From positions 760,155-824,154 of the forward strand of contig NZ_JAPVBL010000002.1 of NCBI RefSeq assembly GCF_026967935.1: a DNA stretch of 64,000 nucleotides, in the 5' to 3' direction. Both the position numbers and the translations under genes were made by a program. Each line of letters opens with the position of its first letter. Position 1 is the stretch's first letter. The notes under the pieces were generated by a model. It did no database searches and was not told the DNA's origin. It saw only the letters and a list, made by a program, of their open reading frames with translations. Source of the stretch: Modestobacter sp. VKM Ac-2982. GTDB lineage: Bacteria > Actinomycetota > Actinomycetes > Mycobacteriales > Geodermatophilaceae. Of this stretch, positions 1-10,808 are shown piece after piece.

Positions 1-820
1 CTGCAGCGAGGTTCGGTGCGCGGAAGATGCCCAGGCGCATCAGCGGCTGACGGAGCTTGGCCTGCAGTGCGACGAACACACCGAGGAACGCGAGGCCGCC
101 GAGGCCGGCGAGCAGGGTGCCGCCGGAGGTCCAGCCGGCTTCAGGGGCGCGGACGATCGCGAAGACGACGGCGCCGAGGCCGAGCGTGGCGGTGGTTGCG
201 CCGGCGAGGTCGAGCGAGCCGCGGCCGGTCATCCCGGCCGGCATGACCGAGCGGGTGAGCAGCAGCACGACGGCGGCCACCGGCAGGTTGATGAAGAACA
301 CCCACGGCCAGGACGCGTACTCGGTCAGGACTCCGCCGAGGAAGACGCCGGCGGTGCCGCCGGCAGGTGCGGCCGCGCCGTACAGGGCGAGGGCCTTCGG
401 GAGCTCGCTGGTGCCGCCGAACACCTGGAACAGCAGGGTGAGCGCGGCCGGGGCGATGAGGGCTGAGCCGGCGCCCTGGATCGCGCGGCCGGTCAGTTCG
501 ACGGCGACCCCGTTGGCCAGGCCGGCGACGATCGAGCCGACGGCGAGGACCACCCAGCCAGTGGTGAAGACGCGGCGGGCGCCGAACAGGTCGGACAGCC
601 GTCCACCGAGCAGCAGCAGCCCGCCGAAGGCGATGACGTAGGCGTTGAAGACCCAGCTGAGGTCCTGCGGGTCGAAGCCGAGGTCGGCCTGCATCTTCGG
701 CAAGGCGACGCCGATGATCGAGGTGTCCATGATGACCATGAACTGAGCGGCGGCGATGAGCGCGAGCGCCAGCCGGCGCCGGCTGCTCGTCGAACTCGCC
801 GCGGGTGCGGTGGTTGTCAT
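1..820 (-). CDS. MFS drug/ion exporter, DHA2 (14-TM) family, 3' part outside window
   Basis: The reading frame starts with ATG at 820 and stays open to the left window edge, giving the first 273 residues. A run of hydrophobic segments begins near residue 18. Residues 31-41 carry the DHA2 signature MDTSIIGVALP, and residues 72-84 carry the MFS motif A loop (GGRLSDLFGARRV). These features are typical of EmrB/QacA-type proton-driven exporters in the cytoplasmic membrane; the substrate cannot be read from sequence. A short AGGAA ribosome site lies just before the ATG. Three 11-bp-spaced copies of the GGACAG element, shared with the copper genes, lie 68-95 nt upstream. This suggests co-regulation with copper export, which is inference. 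Confidence 0.85.
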   Translation of the reverse strand, partial: MTTTAPAASSTSSRRRLALALIAAAQFMVIMDTSIIGVALPKMQADLGFDPQDLSWVFNAYVIAFGGLLLLGGRLSDLFGARRVFTTGWVVLAVGSIVAGLANGVAVELTGRAIQGAGSALIAPAALTLLFQVFGGTSELPKALALYGAAAPAGGTAGVFLGGVLTEYASWPWVFFINLPVAAVVLLLTRSVMPAGMTGRGSLDLAGATTATLGLGAVVFAIVRAPEAGWTSGGTLLAGLGGLAFLGVFVALQAKLRQPLMRLGIFRAPNLAA

Positions 821-1416
821 GACGGTTCCTGTCTTCTGCGAAGGACAGCCGGCGGTGGCTGTCAAGAACGCAGGTTCGCGAAGCCCTCTGTCCTGCCGCT
901 GTCCTCGCTCTGTCGTCCTCGCCACCGCACGTCGGCGACAGCTGCGGTCGTCGAGGTCCGTACCGGTCCTGTCAGGTTGCGTCCGTCGCCGTGGCACGTC
1001 TTCCGCTGCCCGTACTGTCGCCGCACTCGTGTGCGAGGCCTCAGGCGCCGTCGGCGCAGACGTCAACGACACCCCGTCGTGTCCCCCGTTGGGTTCTCCA
1101 CCCATGGCAGGCACGGCGTGTCGTCCTCTGTCGCGTATCTGCCGCTGGACAGCGCGCTTTGCCCTGCCGTTCGGACCCCGAGGCCGTGCTGACCGCACGT
1201 CTTGACGATCAGCGACTCGTCGACGTCAGCAGAGCCTGCGTGGACGCCCGGCTCCGGGAGCCACCGCTGGCGGCTGCGCCGGCCGGCACGACGACGAACA
1301 CCAGGCCAGACCGCTCGCCGTCTCCCCCCGATGGCGCGCCGTGGCGATGCGCAACGTCCGCGTCCAGCTCGTCGACGGCGGGTGGTCCGGTCTCACCGTG
1401 CCGCCCGGTGTCTGGT
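821..1416. other. Intergenic region without a convincing gene
   Basis: About 600 bases separate the MFS start from the end of the membrane protein gene. The left part holds the repeat operator at 888-915. The rest has open frames on both strands, but their translations are Arg/Pro/Ser-rich and lack domains, as expected from GC-rich non-coding DNA. Single unpaired GGACAG-like words occur near 936 and 1147. I see no RNA gene or mobile element here. Confidence 0.5.
888..915 (-). promoter_or_regulatory. 11-bp-phased GGACAG triple repeat upstream of MFS gene
   Basis: CTGTCC at 888-893 and 899-904 and CTGTCG at 910-915 are exactly 11 bp apart. Read on the minus strand they are GGACAG repeats pointing at the MFS gene, 68 nt from its ATG. 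Direct repeats of one helical turn are the usual operator form for SARP/AfsR-type and OmpR-type DNA-binding domains. The same array recurs at five other promoters in this locus. Confidence 0.7.
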
Positions 1417-2154
1417 CTACGCCAGGTGGCACGTGAGTCCAGCGGTGGCCACATCGGCGTTCCGCGGCGTGCCATCGGGTGCGAACAGGGCCGGCGAGCT
1501 CTGCTCGCACTGGCGCCAGCGACGCTGCTGATCAGCCAGCAGGCCGACCAGCACTAGAACAGCCAGAACGACACCGACCACAGCGGTCGCCGGCAGGGTC
1601 AGCGGTGAGGCCGTGTCGACCGCCAGGCCACCGAGCACACCGGCGATGACCGCGGTCAACGCAGCGACGGCCGTCGCCTGGTGCGTCCAGTGGTGCCAGC
1701 CAGTGAGCCGCTGACCGGCGTGCCGCATGACAACGTGCTGGTCATCGCCTGCGCCCAGCAGCCAGTACTTGCGGGCCTCCGGCCCGGCGACGTCGAAGTA
1801 GAAGCTGCGGATCCGGCCGATCGCGCGGGCGTAGTACGCGTCGTGGACGGCCAGGTCGGCCAGGCGCGCGTAGCTCATGACGCCGAGCATCAGCAGCGCT
1901 GGCAAGACGGAGAACGCGAACACCAGGAAGGTGTCGCCGAACCGGTCGAGCTGGGCGACCAGCGCCAGGGCGACCAGTGCGCCGCTGACGGCGGACAGGA
2001 ACAGCGAGCTGCGTCCGTTTGCCTCGATGACCGTCGACGAGCGTGAGGCCTGCAGCGTGTAGTGCTCGGTCGTCAGCGCAGACATCAGCGCGCTGCTCGG
2101 CACCGTCTCGCCGGACGGGCGCAGACCTTGCCCGCGCGGTTCGGGGATGTTCAT
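1417..2154 (-). CDS. Four-helix membrane protein, unknown function
   Basis: This 245-residue protein has an N-terminal cytoplasmic-looking segment, then four hydrophobic helices in two pairs. The first pair covers about residues 50-95 and the second about 155-205. A polar central loop contains an aromatic stretch (RSFYFDVAGPEARKYW). I know similar unnamed actinobacterial membrane proteins but no function. The start at 2154 is chosen because GGAG precedes it by about 6 nt; the frame is open further upstream but that part reads as non-coding. It lies 47 nt downstream of the 35-residue CxxC ORF and probably shares the repeat-controlled promoter at 2368-2395, which ties it to the copper locus by context only. 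Confidence 0.72.
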   Translation of the reverse strand: MNIPEPRGQGLRPSGETVPSSALMSALTTEHYTLQASRSSTVIEANGRSSLFLSAVSGALVALALVAQLDRFGDTFLVFAFSVLPALLMLGVMSYARLADLAVHDAYYARAIGRIRSFYFDVAGPEARKYWLLGAGDDQHVVMRHAGQRLTGWHHWTHQATAVAALTAVIAGVLGGLAVDTASPLTLPATAVVGVVLAVLVLVGLLADQQRRWRQCEQSSPALFAPDGTPRNADVATAGLTCHLA

Positions 2155-2201
2155 GGCGGACTCCGGGGCTGATGGTTCTGGGACGCGACAGGGCTTGCGA
2201 G

Positions 2202-2309
2202 TCAGGTGGCACGTGGCTCGTCGGGCAGGTCGATGACGATCGCGGCGGAGGGCACGTCGAAGGTCAGCTGGCAACCGTCGCAGATGATGCGGAGCGTCGT
2301 GGTGGTCAT
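2202..2309 (-). CDS. 35-residue peptide with a CxxC motif
   Basis: A very small frame starts at 2309 behind a purine-rich GGGAGCGGGG ribosome site. The peptide begins MTTTTLRIICDGCQLTFDV and then gives a short amphipathic acidic tail. CDGC is a plausible metal-binding or redox pair. The frame is placed exactly where the upstream 11-bp repeats predict a regulated gene, 59 nt from the nearest repeat, and it precedes the membrane protein gene. No family is recognised. It could instead be a leader peptide. Its reality rests on ribosome site, spacing and motif, so confidence is moderate. Confidence 0.5.
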   Translation of the reverse strand: MTTTTLRIICDGCQLTFDVPSAAIVIDLPDEPRAT

Positions 2310-2367
2310 CCCCGCTCCCGGGCCTCGTGTCGCTACTGGGTTGCGATGCACACGGTCGACCGAGGCG

Positions 2368-2395
2368 CTGTCCCTGCCCTGTCCCACTTCTGTCA
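2368..2395 (-). promoter_or_regulatory. 11-bp-phased GGACAG triple repeat before the CxxC peptide
   Basis: CTGTCC at 2368-2373, CTGTCC at 2379-2384 and CTGTCA at 2390-2395 are spaced by exactly 11 bp. On the minus strand they read as GGACAG-type direct repeats aimed at the gene starting at 2309. A matching plus-strand pair lies only about 50 bp away, so one intergenic region serves two divergent transcripts. Confidence 0.75.
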
Positions 2396-2442
2396 CCGGA
2401 ACGGACCATCTGGTCCCGGGCGCCGTCCCCGAGCGCGTCGGT

Positions 2443-2459
2443 GGACAGCGGACGGACAG
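2443..2459 (+). promoter_or_regulatory. 11-bp-phased GGACAG pair before small HMA gene
   Basis: GGACAG occurs at 2443-2448 and 2454-2459, exactly 11 bp apart, in the direction of the HMA gene and ending 58 nt before its ATG. Spacing, orientation and distance match the other five sites. Confidence 0.75.
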
Positions 2460-2517
2460 CGCCGCGAGGCACCGTAGGTGGCGTCAGAAGAACGCCCGCT
2501 GGACGAAGGTGAGCGCG

Positions 2518-2745
2518 ATGCCCGAGGTCAGGCTCTCGGTCGGCTCGATGCAGTGCAGGCACTGTGTGCGCGAGGTGACCGGCTGGCTCCGTGACGTCGG
2601 CGGCGTCGAGACGATCATGGCCGACGCGAAGACCGGCACGGTGGTCCTCGGCGGCACGATGACCATCGCCGACGTCCTGACCGTGTTCGCCGGCTCCGAC
2701 TACACCCCGCAGGTCGTGGACGCAGCGCCGGCTACCGAGACGTGA
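2518..2745 (+). CDS. Small HMA-domain metal-binding protein
   Basis: This 75-residue protein is a single heavy-metal-associated (HMA) fold. It keeps the MxCxxC metal site (M11, C13, C16 in GSMQCRHCVREV) and the usual beta-alpha-beta-beta-alpha-beta spacing. Such proteins bind Cu(I) and pass it to partner HMA domains of P1B ATPases. The start follows GAAGGTGA by 5-6 nt. The gene ends inside the last codons of the convergent regulator gene (14-bp overlap). Its upstream GGACAG repeats place it in the same regulon as copA and copZ. It is more divergent from ordinary CopZ than the copy at 6209, so it may act as a regulator partner or metal buffer; that is inference. Confidence 0.82.
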   Translation: MPEVRLSVGSMQCRHCVREVTGWLRDVGGVETIMADAKTGTVVLGGTMTIADVLTVFAGSDYTPQVVDAAPATET

Positions 2746-5700
2746 ACTGCCCGGACCTCGCGACGTCCATCGAAGCTCGAGGCGCACCCAGCCGGACGGC
2801 CGCCCCGGCTACTTCGTCGACCTGACCCCACAGGTCGTCGAGCTCGGCCTGCTCCTGCGGCGGTGCCGGGCGCGCCGACGCCTGCCGAACCTCGACGGCC
2901 TCGTTCAGCCGCACCTGCGCCTCGTCCCGCTGACCCATCGAGGCCGCCACGCGCGCCAGACCTTCCAGGCCGGTCGCGAGCAAGGTCGGTTCGCTGTACT
3001 GCTGCCCGGCAGTGTGTACCTGCGTGTACCGCTCGGCGGCGTCGTCCAGCAGCCCGTCGCGCCAGTCGCACCATGCGACACCGGCGAGTGCGTGCCCGCC
3101 CCACAGAGGGGTGCCCAGTTGGGTCAGGCCGCGCACCGCCTCCTCGAACAGCGGCCGGGCCGTCGCCACATTCCCATCGATCTGCGCGATCTGCGCCCGT
3201 CCCAGGCCGGCGAGGACCACACCTGCGGCGTCACCGACCTCCTCGGACGCAGACGCAGCTCGGTCGAACGCGGCCGAGGCCGCCTCGCGCTCGCCGAGAC
3301 CCAGCAGCGCGACCCCGAGGTCGGACAGCGCCCACTGGGCGGTGTTGAACACCCCTGCCGAGCTCGACACCTCGATCGCCTGCTCGAGGACGGGTATCGC
3401 CTCGGCGTACCGGCCGAACTCCTTCAGCCCCCAGCCCAGGTGGTAGAGCACAGCTGACAGGCCCCAGGCGTCATCGAGCCGCCGGAACGCCTCCGACGCG
3501 GTCCGGCCCATCGCCCGCGACCGCGGCTCGTCGCCTCGGCGCATGAAGTTCTGTAGGCGGACGAACGCGACGACCGCGTGACCCCAGTGGTCCGCCTGGG
3601 CGGAGAACTGCTCCTCCGCCTCGGCGAGCAGCTGTACGAAGCGGCCGGGGTCCGAGCCGTTGAGCAGCTCGACTGCGAGCAGCACCTTCGACAGGGCAGC
3701 GCGATGCGCATCACCCTCGGCCTCGAACAGCTGCAAGCTCTCGAGCGCCGTCTCCGCACAGCGCGGGCTCGGATGCACCAGGCAGGCCCGTGGACGCTCG
3801 ACGATCGACACCGCCTGCAGCGCCCGGGCTCGTGCCTGCTGGCTCCCGCCGGGAGTGGCGATGAGCTTCGACAACACCTCGCGGCCTTCGACGTGCCGTC
3901 CCAGGTGCCAGAACAGCGCGAGCGAACCGGCTAGTCGAAGCCCGTCTTCGACCCGGCTCGGGTCGGCCGACAGCCTCGCCAACGCTGCACGCAGGTTGGG
4001 GTGCTCGTTGCGCAGCCGCTGCAGCGCCGCCCGCTGTCCGTGACCGCGCAGGCTCTGCTCGGCCTGCTCAGCGACGTGCCGGAAGAACGTCGCGTGCAGG
4101 GCTGCTGTGTCGTCTCGCTCTCCGGAGGCGTCGAGTTCCTCGACTGCGTACTGCCGCAGCGTCTCGAGCATGCGGTACCGCGACGGCGAGCCGGGCTCGA
4201 GCACGACCATCGACCGGTTGACCAGGTGGTCGAGCACGTCGAACACCTCACCGGCGGGGATGTCCTCGCCCGCGACGACGGTTTCGGCTGCCTCGAGCGT
4301 CCAGCCGCCGTGGAAGACGGCCAGGCGCCGGAACGCCTGCTGCTCGGGCTGCGACAGCAGCGCGTGGCTCCACTCGACGGTCGCGCGCAAGGTCCGCTGC
4401 CGGGCCTCTGCGGTGCGCCGTCCGCTGGTGAGCAGGCCGAAGCGGTCCCCCAGTCGGCCTGCCAGGTCCGGCAGCGACAGCGACGACATGCGTGCCGCAG
4501 CGAGTTCGAGCGCGAGCGGCAACCCATCAAGCTGCCGGCACACCTGCGCCAGCGCCAGCAGGTCCGGCTCCGACAGAGGCAGGCTCGCGCGGACAGCCGA
4601 CGCCCGCTCGACGAACAGGACAGCAGCTGGGAACTGCAGCACCTGCCCGGCGGGCGTCCCCTCGGGCGGCACCGCAAGCGGCGCGACGCTGAGCTGCACC
4701 TCGCCGGGAACGGCGAGGGCTTCCCGGCTGGTCGCGAGCACGGTGACGTGCGCGGCCGCGCCGAGGATGGAGTCCACGAGCGTCGCGACCGCGTCGATGA
4801 CGTGCTCGCAGTTGTCCAGCACGAGCATCAGCCGCCGGTTCGCGAGGTAGGCAAGGAGGCGGGCGCGTACCGCCGCATTCGGGTCGGCACCGTCGAGCGG
4901 CACGCCGAGCGCGTCCGCCACCGCCAGCGGCACGTCAGCCGGGTTGCTCACCGCCGCCAGCCGGGCCAGATGGACATGCTGCTCGAAGTGGTCGGCGAGC
5001 TGGTGCGCAGACGCCATGGCCAGTGACGTCTTCCCGGCGCCGCCCGGGCCGACCAAGGTGACGAGGCGCTGACGGGTGAGCGCGTCGCTCAGCTGCGCGA
5101 GCTCGTCGTCGCGTCCGATCATCCGCAGAGCAGGGATCGGCAGGGTCCGCTTCGGTCCGGTGTCGGCTTCCTGGCCGACCGCCGGGGTCTGCGCTGCTGA
5201 CGCGGCCGGTCCGGCCTCGGCACCAGCCGAACCAGCCGTACCGGGCTGTGCAGGCACGGCTGCGAGCGCATCGTCCTGCTCGAGGATGCGCTGGTGCAGC
5301 GTGCGAAGCGCAGCGGAGGGCTGCAGCCCGAGCTCGTCGTCGAGGTGACGGCGGGTGCGGGCGAACACATCGAGCGCGTCCGCCTGCCGCCCGGCCCGGT
5401 ACAGGGCAGTCATCAGCAGACCAGCGATCGCCTCCTGCCCGGGGTCCCTCGCGACGGTCGGCTCGAGGTCGGCGGCGACCTCGACGTGCCGGCCCGCCAC
5501 CAGGGCCGCCTCGGCCCGCTCGGTCAGCGCAGCCCGGTGCAGCTGATCCAACCGGGCGGCCTCTACGGTCGCCCAGCCCTCGCCGGCGAAGTCAGCGAGC
5601 GGATCATCACGCCACAGCGCCAGCGCCTCGTCGTACAAGGCCAGCGCGTCACCTGCAGCGGTTCTACGCGCGGCGGTGCGCGCGGCCTGTACCAAGCTCA

Positions 5701-6019
5701 CGAATCGGTGCAGGTCCACGCGGTCGCGGTCGACGTCGGCGCGGTATCCGGATGCCTCCCGAACGATGACGTCGACGCCGTGCGCGGCGAGTGCTCGACG
5801 CAACTTCGACACCCGCAGCTGCAGGGCGTTCAGCGGGTCGGCCGGCAGGGCGGACTCCGACCACAGCCGGTCGATGAGCGAGCTGGCGGCGACGGTCCGG
5901 CCCGGTGAGAGCAGCAGCAGGGCGAGCAAGCCGCGCTCGGCCGCCCCGGGCAGCTTCGCTGGCTCATCGTCGACGCGCAGCTGCATGGCGCCGAGCAGGC
6001 GGAACTCGATCTCGGTCAC
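2732..6019 (-). CDS. SARP/BTAD-NB-ARC-TPR transcriptional regulator (AfsR-like)
   Basis: The protein has about 1095 residues. Residues 1-95 form an OmpR/PhoB-type winged helix (MTEIEFRLLGAMQLRVDDE with the GTG read as Met). Residues 96-245 are a bacterial transcriptional activation (BTAD) domain. A STAND-type NTPase follows, with Walker A GPGGAGKTS near residue 323 and Walker B LMLVLDNCEH near residue 400. The last 450 residues are helical TPR-like repeats. The GTG start at 6019 is preceded by GGAG at 6-7 nt; the upstream in-frame extension reads as non-coding. The family oligomerises and binds direct repeats spaced one helical turn. Such repeats lie 70 nt before this gene and before five neighbours, suggesting autoregulation and control of the copper locus. 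The ligand sensed is not visible; no metal-binding motif was noticed. Confidence 0.9.
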   Translation of the reverse strand: MTEIEFRLLGAMQLRVDDEPAKLPGAAERGLLALLLLSPGRTVAASSLIDRLWSESALPADPLNALQLRVSKLRRALAAHGVDVIVREASGYRADVDRDRVDLHRFVSLVQAARTAARRTAAGDALALYDEALALWRDDPLADFAGEGWATVEAARLDQLHRAALTERAEAALVAGRHVEVAADLEPTVARDPGQEAIAGLLMTALYRAGRQADALDVFARTRRHLDDELGLQPSAALRTLHQRILEQDDALAAVPAQPGTAGSAGAEAGPAASAAQTPAVGQEADTGPKRTLPIPALRMIGRDDELAQLSDALTRQRLVTLVGPGGAGKTSLAMASAHQLADHFEQHVHLARLAAVSNPADVPLAVADALGVPLDGADPNAAVRARLLAYLANRRLMLVLDNCEHVIDAVATLVDSILGAAAHVTVLATSREALAVPGEVQLSVAPLAVPPEGTPAGQVLQFPAAVLFVERASAVRASLPLSEPDLLALAQVCRQLDGLPLALELAAARMSSLSLPDLAGRLGDRFGLLTSGRRTAEARQRTLRATVEWSHALLSQPEQQAFRRLAVFHGGWTLEAAETVVAGEDIPAGEVFDVLDHLVNRSMVVLEPGSPSRYRMLETLRQYAVEELDASGERDDTAALHATFFRHVAEQAEQSLRGHGQRAALQRLRNEHPNLRAALARLSADPSRVEDGLRLAGSLALFWHLGRHVEGREVLSKLIATPGGSQQARARALQAVSIVERPRACLVHPSPRCAETALESLQLFEAEGDAHRAALSKVLLAVELLNGSDPGRFVQLLAEAEEQFSAQADHWGHAVVAFVRLQNFMRRGDEPRSRAMGRTASEAFRRLDDAWGLSAVLYHLGWGLKEFGRYAEAIPVLEQAIEVSSSAGVFNTAQWALSDLGVALLGLGEREAASAAFDRAASASEEVGDAAGVVLAGLGRAQIAQIDGNVATARPLFEEAVRGLTQLGTPLWGGHALAGVAWCDWRDGLLDDAAERYTQVHTAGQQYSEPTLLATGLEGLARVAASMGQRDEAQVRLNEAVEVRQASARPAPPQEQAELDDLWGQVDEVAGAAVRLGAPRASMDVARSGQFTSR

Positions 6020-6088
6020 GGCGCACTCCCTACTGGGCGTCCGCAGTCTGCACCCACGCGAGCCACTCCTACAGGAAATGGGGCACCG

Positions 6089-6105
6089 CTGTCCGGACGC
6101 TGTCC
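6089..6105 (-). promoter_or_regulatory. 11-bp-phased GGACAG pair before the regulator gene
   Basis: CTGTCC at 6089-6094 and 6100-6105, 11 bp apart, reads as a GGACAG pair pointing at the regulator start (6019), 70 nt away. It suggests autoregulation. A plus-strand pair for copZ lies 25 bp further right in the same divergent region. Confidence 0.75.
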
Positions 6106-6130
6106 ACGACCGTGGCATCCGGCCGGCGCC

Positions 6131-6147
6131 GGACAGCGCGGCGACAG
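6131..6147 (+). promoter_or_regulatory. 11-bp-phased GGACAG/CGACAG pair before copZ
   Basis: GGACAG at 6131-6136 and CGACAG at 6142-6147 are spaced by 11 bp and end 61 nt before the copZ start. One base differs from the consensus in the second half-site. Confidence 0.7.
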
Positions 6148-6208
6148 CCCCGGCCGCGACTGTGACGCCCGGCCGGCACGCCGCCGGCACCAGATGAAGG
6201 AGGACCTC

Positions 6209-6415
6209 ATGAGCATCGAGACCTACACCGTCACCGGGATGACCTGTGATCACTGCAGCAGCTCGGTCAGCGCCGAGGTCAGGGGGGTCGCCGGCGTCAC
6301 CGCAGTAGACGTCGATCTGGCGACCGGCACGGTCACCGTCACCAGTGAGCAGCCCGTCAGCACCGACAAGATCAGTGAAGCGGTCGAGGAGGCCGGCTAC
6401 ACCCTCGCGTCCTGA
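6209..6415 (+). CDS. copZ: Copper chaperone CopZ
   Basis: A 68-residue single HMA domain with the canonical GMTCDHC site (C13 and C16) and the conserved GVxxVxVDLxTGxVTV second half. CopZ proteins carry Cu(I) in the cytoplasm to the N-terminal HMA domain of CopA. ATG at 6209 is chosen over the in-frame ATG at 6194 because AAGGAGGA lies directly before it and because the family starts at this point. The gene stands alone between the divergent regulator and copA and is closed by a strong hairpin, so it is probably a monocistronic, highly expressed unit. Confidence 0.93.
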   Translation: MSIETYTVTGMTCDHCSSSVSAEVRGVAGVTAVDVDLATGTVTVTSEQPVSTDKISEAVEEAGYTLAS

Positions 6416-6420
6416 AAGCC

Positions 6421-6460
6421 GCGCTCCGGCGGAGCCCAGACCCCTGCTCCGCCGGAGCGC
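6421..6460 (+). terminator. Hairpin terminator after copZ
   Basis: A perfect 15-bp inverted repeat (GCGCTCCGGCGGAGC and its complement) encloses a 10-nt loop, starting 5 nt after the copZ stop codon. No T-run follows, as is common in actinobacteria. Confidence 0.85.
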
Positions 6461-6896
6461 GGACATCAGCCGGCACCCCACCCGCCCAGCCACGTCCGCC
6501 CAGCGCATCGCACCCTCGTGCCGGATCCATCGACTCCCCCGGCCACGCAGGCCTCACCGCACCCGGCCCCGCCGCGCTCGCCTGCCGACCAGCGATGCGC
6601 ACCGGCGTCGAAGCCAGGGACGTCTTCGGAGGCGTGCTGCGGCGCAGGTTCACCACCGGGTCGAGCACCACCGCCCCGGCCGGCGTCCACGACCACACCC
6701 AGCCCGGGCGTGACCTCATCCCTGTCCGGGTCCCGCCGCATCCGCTGACCCGCGACCCGCCACCTGCCACCTGCCAGCACCTGACCGAGTCCAGTCAGCA
6801 CAACACCATCCGGACAGCGCCCGGACAGCGACGCTGAGCAGCCTCACCACCGACCCACCCGCACCGGGAGCGCGCCCGACCAAGCCAGGAGCAGCC
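6461..6896. other. copZ-copA intergenic region
   Basis: About 435 bases lie between the copZ terminator and copA. The only clear element is the GGACAG pair at 6812-6828. Open frames on both strands give Arg/Pro-rich or Gly-rich translations without domains and are judged spurious. No RNA gene is recognised. Confidence 0.5.
6812..6828 (+). promoter_or_regulatory. 11-bp-phased GGACAG pair before copA
   Basis: Two identical 10-base words CCGGACAGCG start at 6810 and 6821, giving GGACAG at 6812-6817 and 6823-6828. The array ends 68 nt before the copA ATG. This is the best-conserved copy of the repeat in the locus. Confidence 0.8.
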
Positions 6897-10172
<3,276 letters not shown>

Positions 10173-10265
10173 CCCACCCCGCAAGCTGCCGGCGGCCGGC
10201 CGCATCCCCACCGGTCGGCCGCCGGGCCACCACCCACCCGTCACCACTGACCGCTGGGCATCGCC

Positions 10266-10493
10266 ATGCCCGAGTACAACGGCATCATCATCGGCGCCGG
10301 CCAGTCCGGACTCGCCGCCGGTCACGCCCTCCACACCACCGGCGTCACCTTCACGCCGCCCGAGGCCGGCGAGCAGCCCCGTGGGTCGCGGCCGCCGAGC
10401 AGGGAGCGCCCGAGCTGCGCGCACACGAGCGCGACGGGTGGTTCTGCGTGCTGGCCGGTCGGGTGCGCCTGCTCCTCGCCGGTCACCGGGTGA
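10266..10493 (+). pseudogene. 5' fragment of an FAD/NAD(P)-binding monooxygenase
   Basis: The first 25-30 residues, MPEYNGIIIGAGQSGLAAGH, are a typical N-terminal Rossmann FAD site (GxGxxG) of CzcO-like flavoproteins. Similarity then stops and the frame continues as Ser/Cys/Pro-rich nonsense to a stop at residue 76, whereas whole members have 350 or more residues. The next stretch, in another frame, resembles a cupin instead. This is therefore a deletion junction rather than a simple frameshift. Confidence 0.7.
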
Positions 10494-10495
10494 TG
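10397..10495 (+). pseudogene. Fragment resembling a cupin domain
   Basis: In the frame one base off the flavoprotein fragment, the stretch beginning EQGAPELRAHERDGWFCVLA and followed by GRVRLLLAGHRVM looks like the central sheet of a small cupin, as in ligand-binding domains of HTH regulators. It has no start of its own and no HTH or remaining cupin strands. The reading is by eye and could be chance, but its Trp/Phe/hydrophobic pattern differs clearly from the surrounding shadow frames. Confidence 0.4.
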
Positions 10496-10579
10496 CGATC
10501 CCCCGTCACCGCAACTCTCCGCACGCTTGGTGCCGTGCGCCGACCGCTGCCGGGACCGAATCGGAACGAGGAGACGGCA

Positions 10580-10783
10580 ATGACCATCACGGCGTCGCTT
10601 CTCACGCGGGCAACCGGTGGGTCCGCCGTCCTGTCCGGCCTGCGGTACGTCGTCATCCAGCCCATCAATCCGCAGGAGAACGTCGCCACGGTCACCGGCA
10701 CCGCCTGGTGGTCGCGCAGAAGCAAGAGCAACGAGGTCCACGTCCGATACCGCCTCGGATTCGGCACCGGCATCCCCAGCTGA
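10580..10783 (+). pseudogene. Truncated N-terminus of a small membrane protein
   Basis: An ATG behind AGGAGA opens a 67-residue frame. Its first 45 residues (MTITASLLTRATGGSAVLSG, then a hydrophobic run and a TVTGTAWW segment) resemble the start of actinobacterial multi-helix membrane proteins. The frame then turns into charged residues and stops, so only one possible helix remains. It is probably a third truncated fragment in the same stretch. A short expressed peptide cannot be excluded given the good ribosome site. Confidence 0.5.
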
Positions 10784-10808
10784 CGGCGTCCCCTGCGTCG
10801 CCGCCGCT

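Noticed and set aside
1347..1436. A 29-codon plus-strand frame with a protein-like start (MRNVRVQLVDGGWSGL)
   Set aside because: No ribosome site, no neighbour logic and too short to separate from chance; no feature reported.
6019..6508. Upstream extension of the copper-locus regulator to 6508
   Set aside because: It would run through the operators and the antisense copZ gene; the GTG at 6019 has a ribosome site and matches the domain start.
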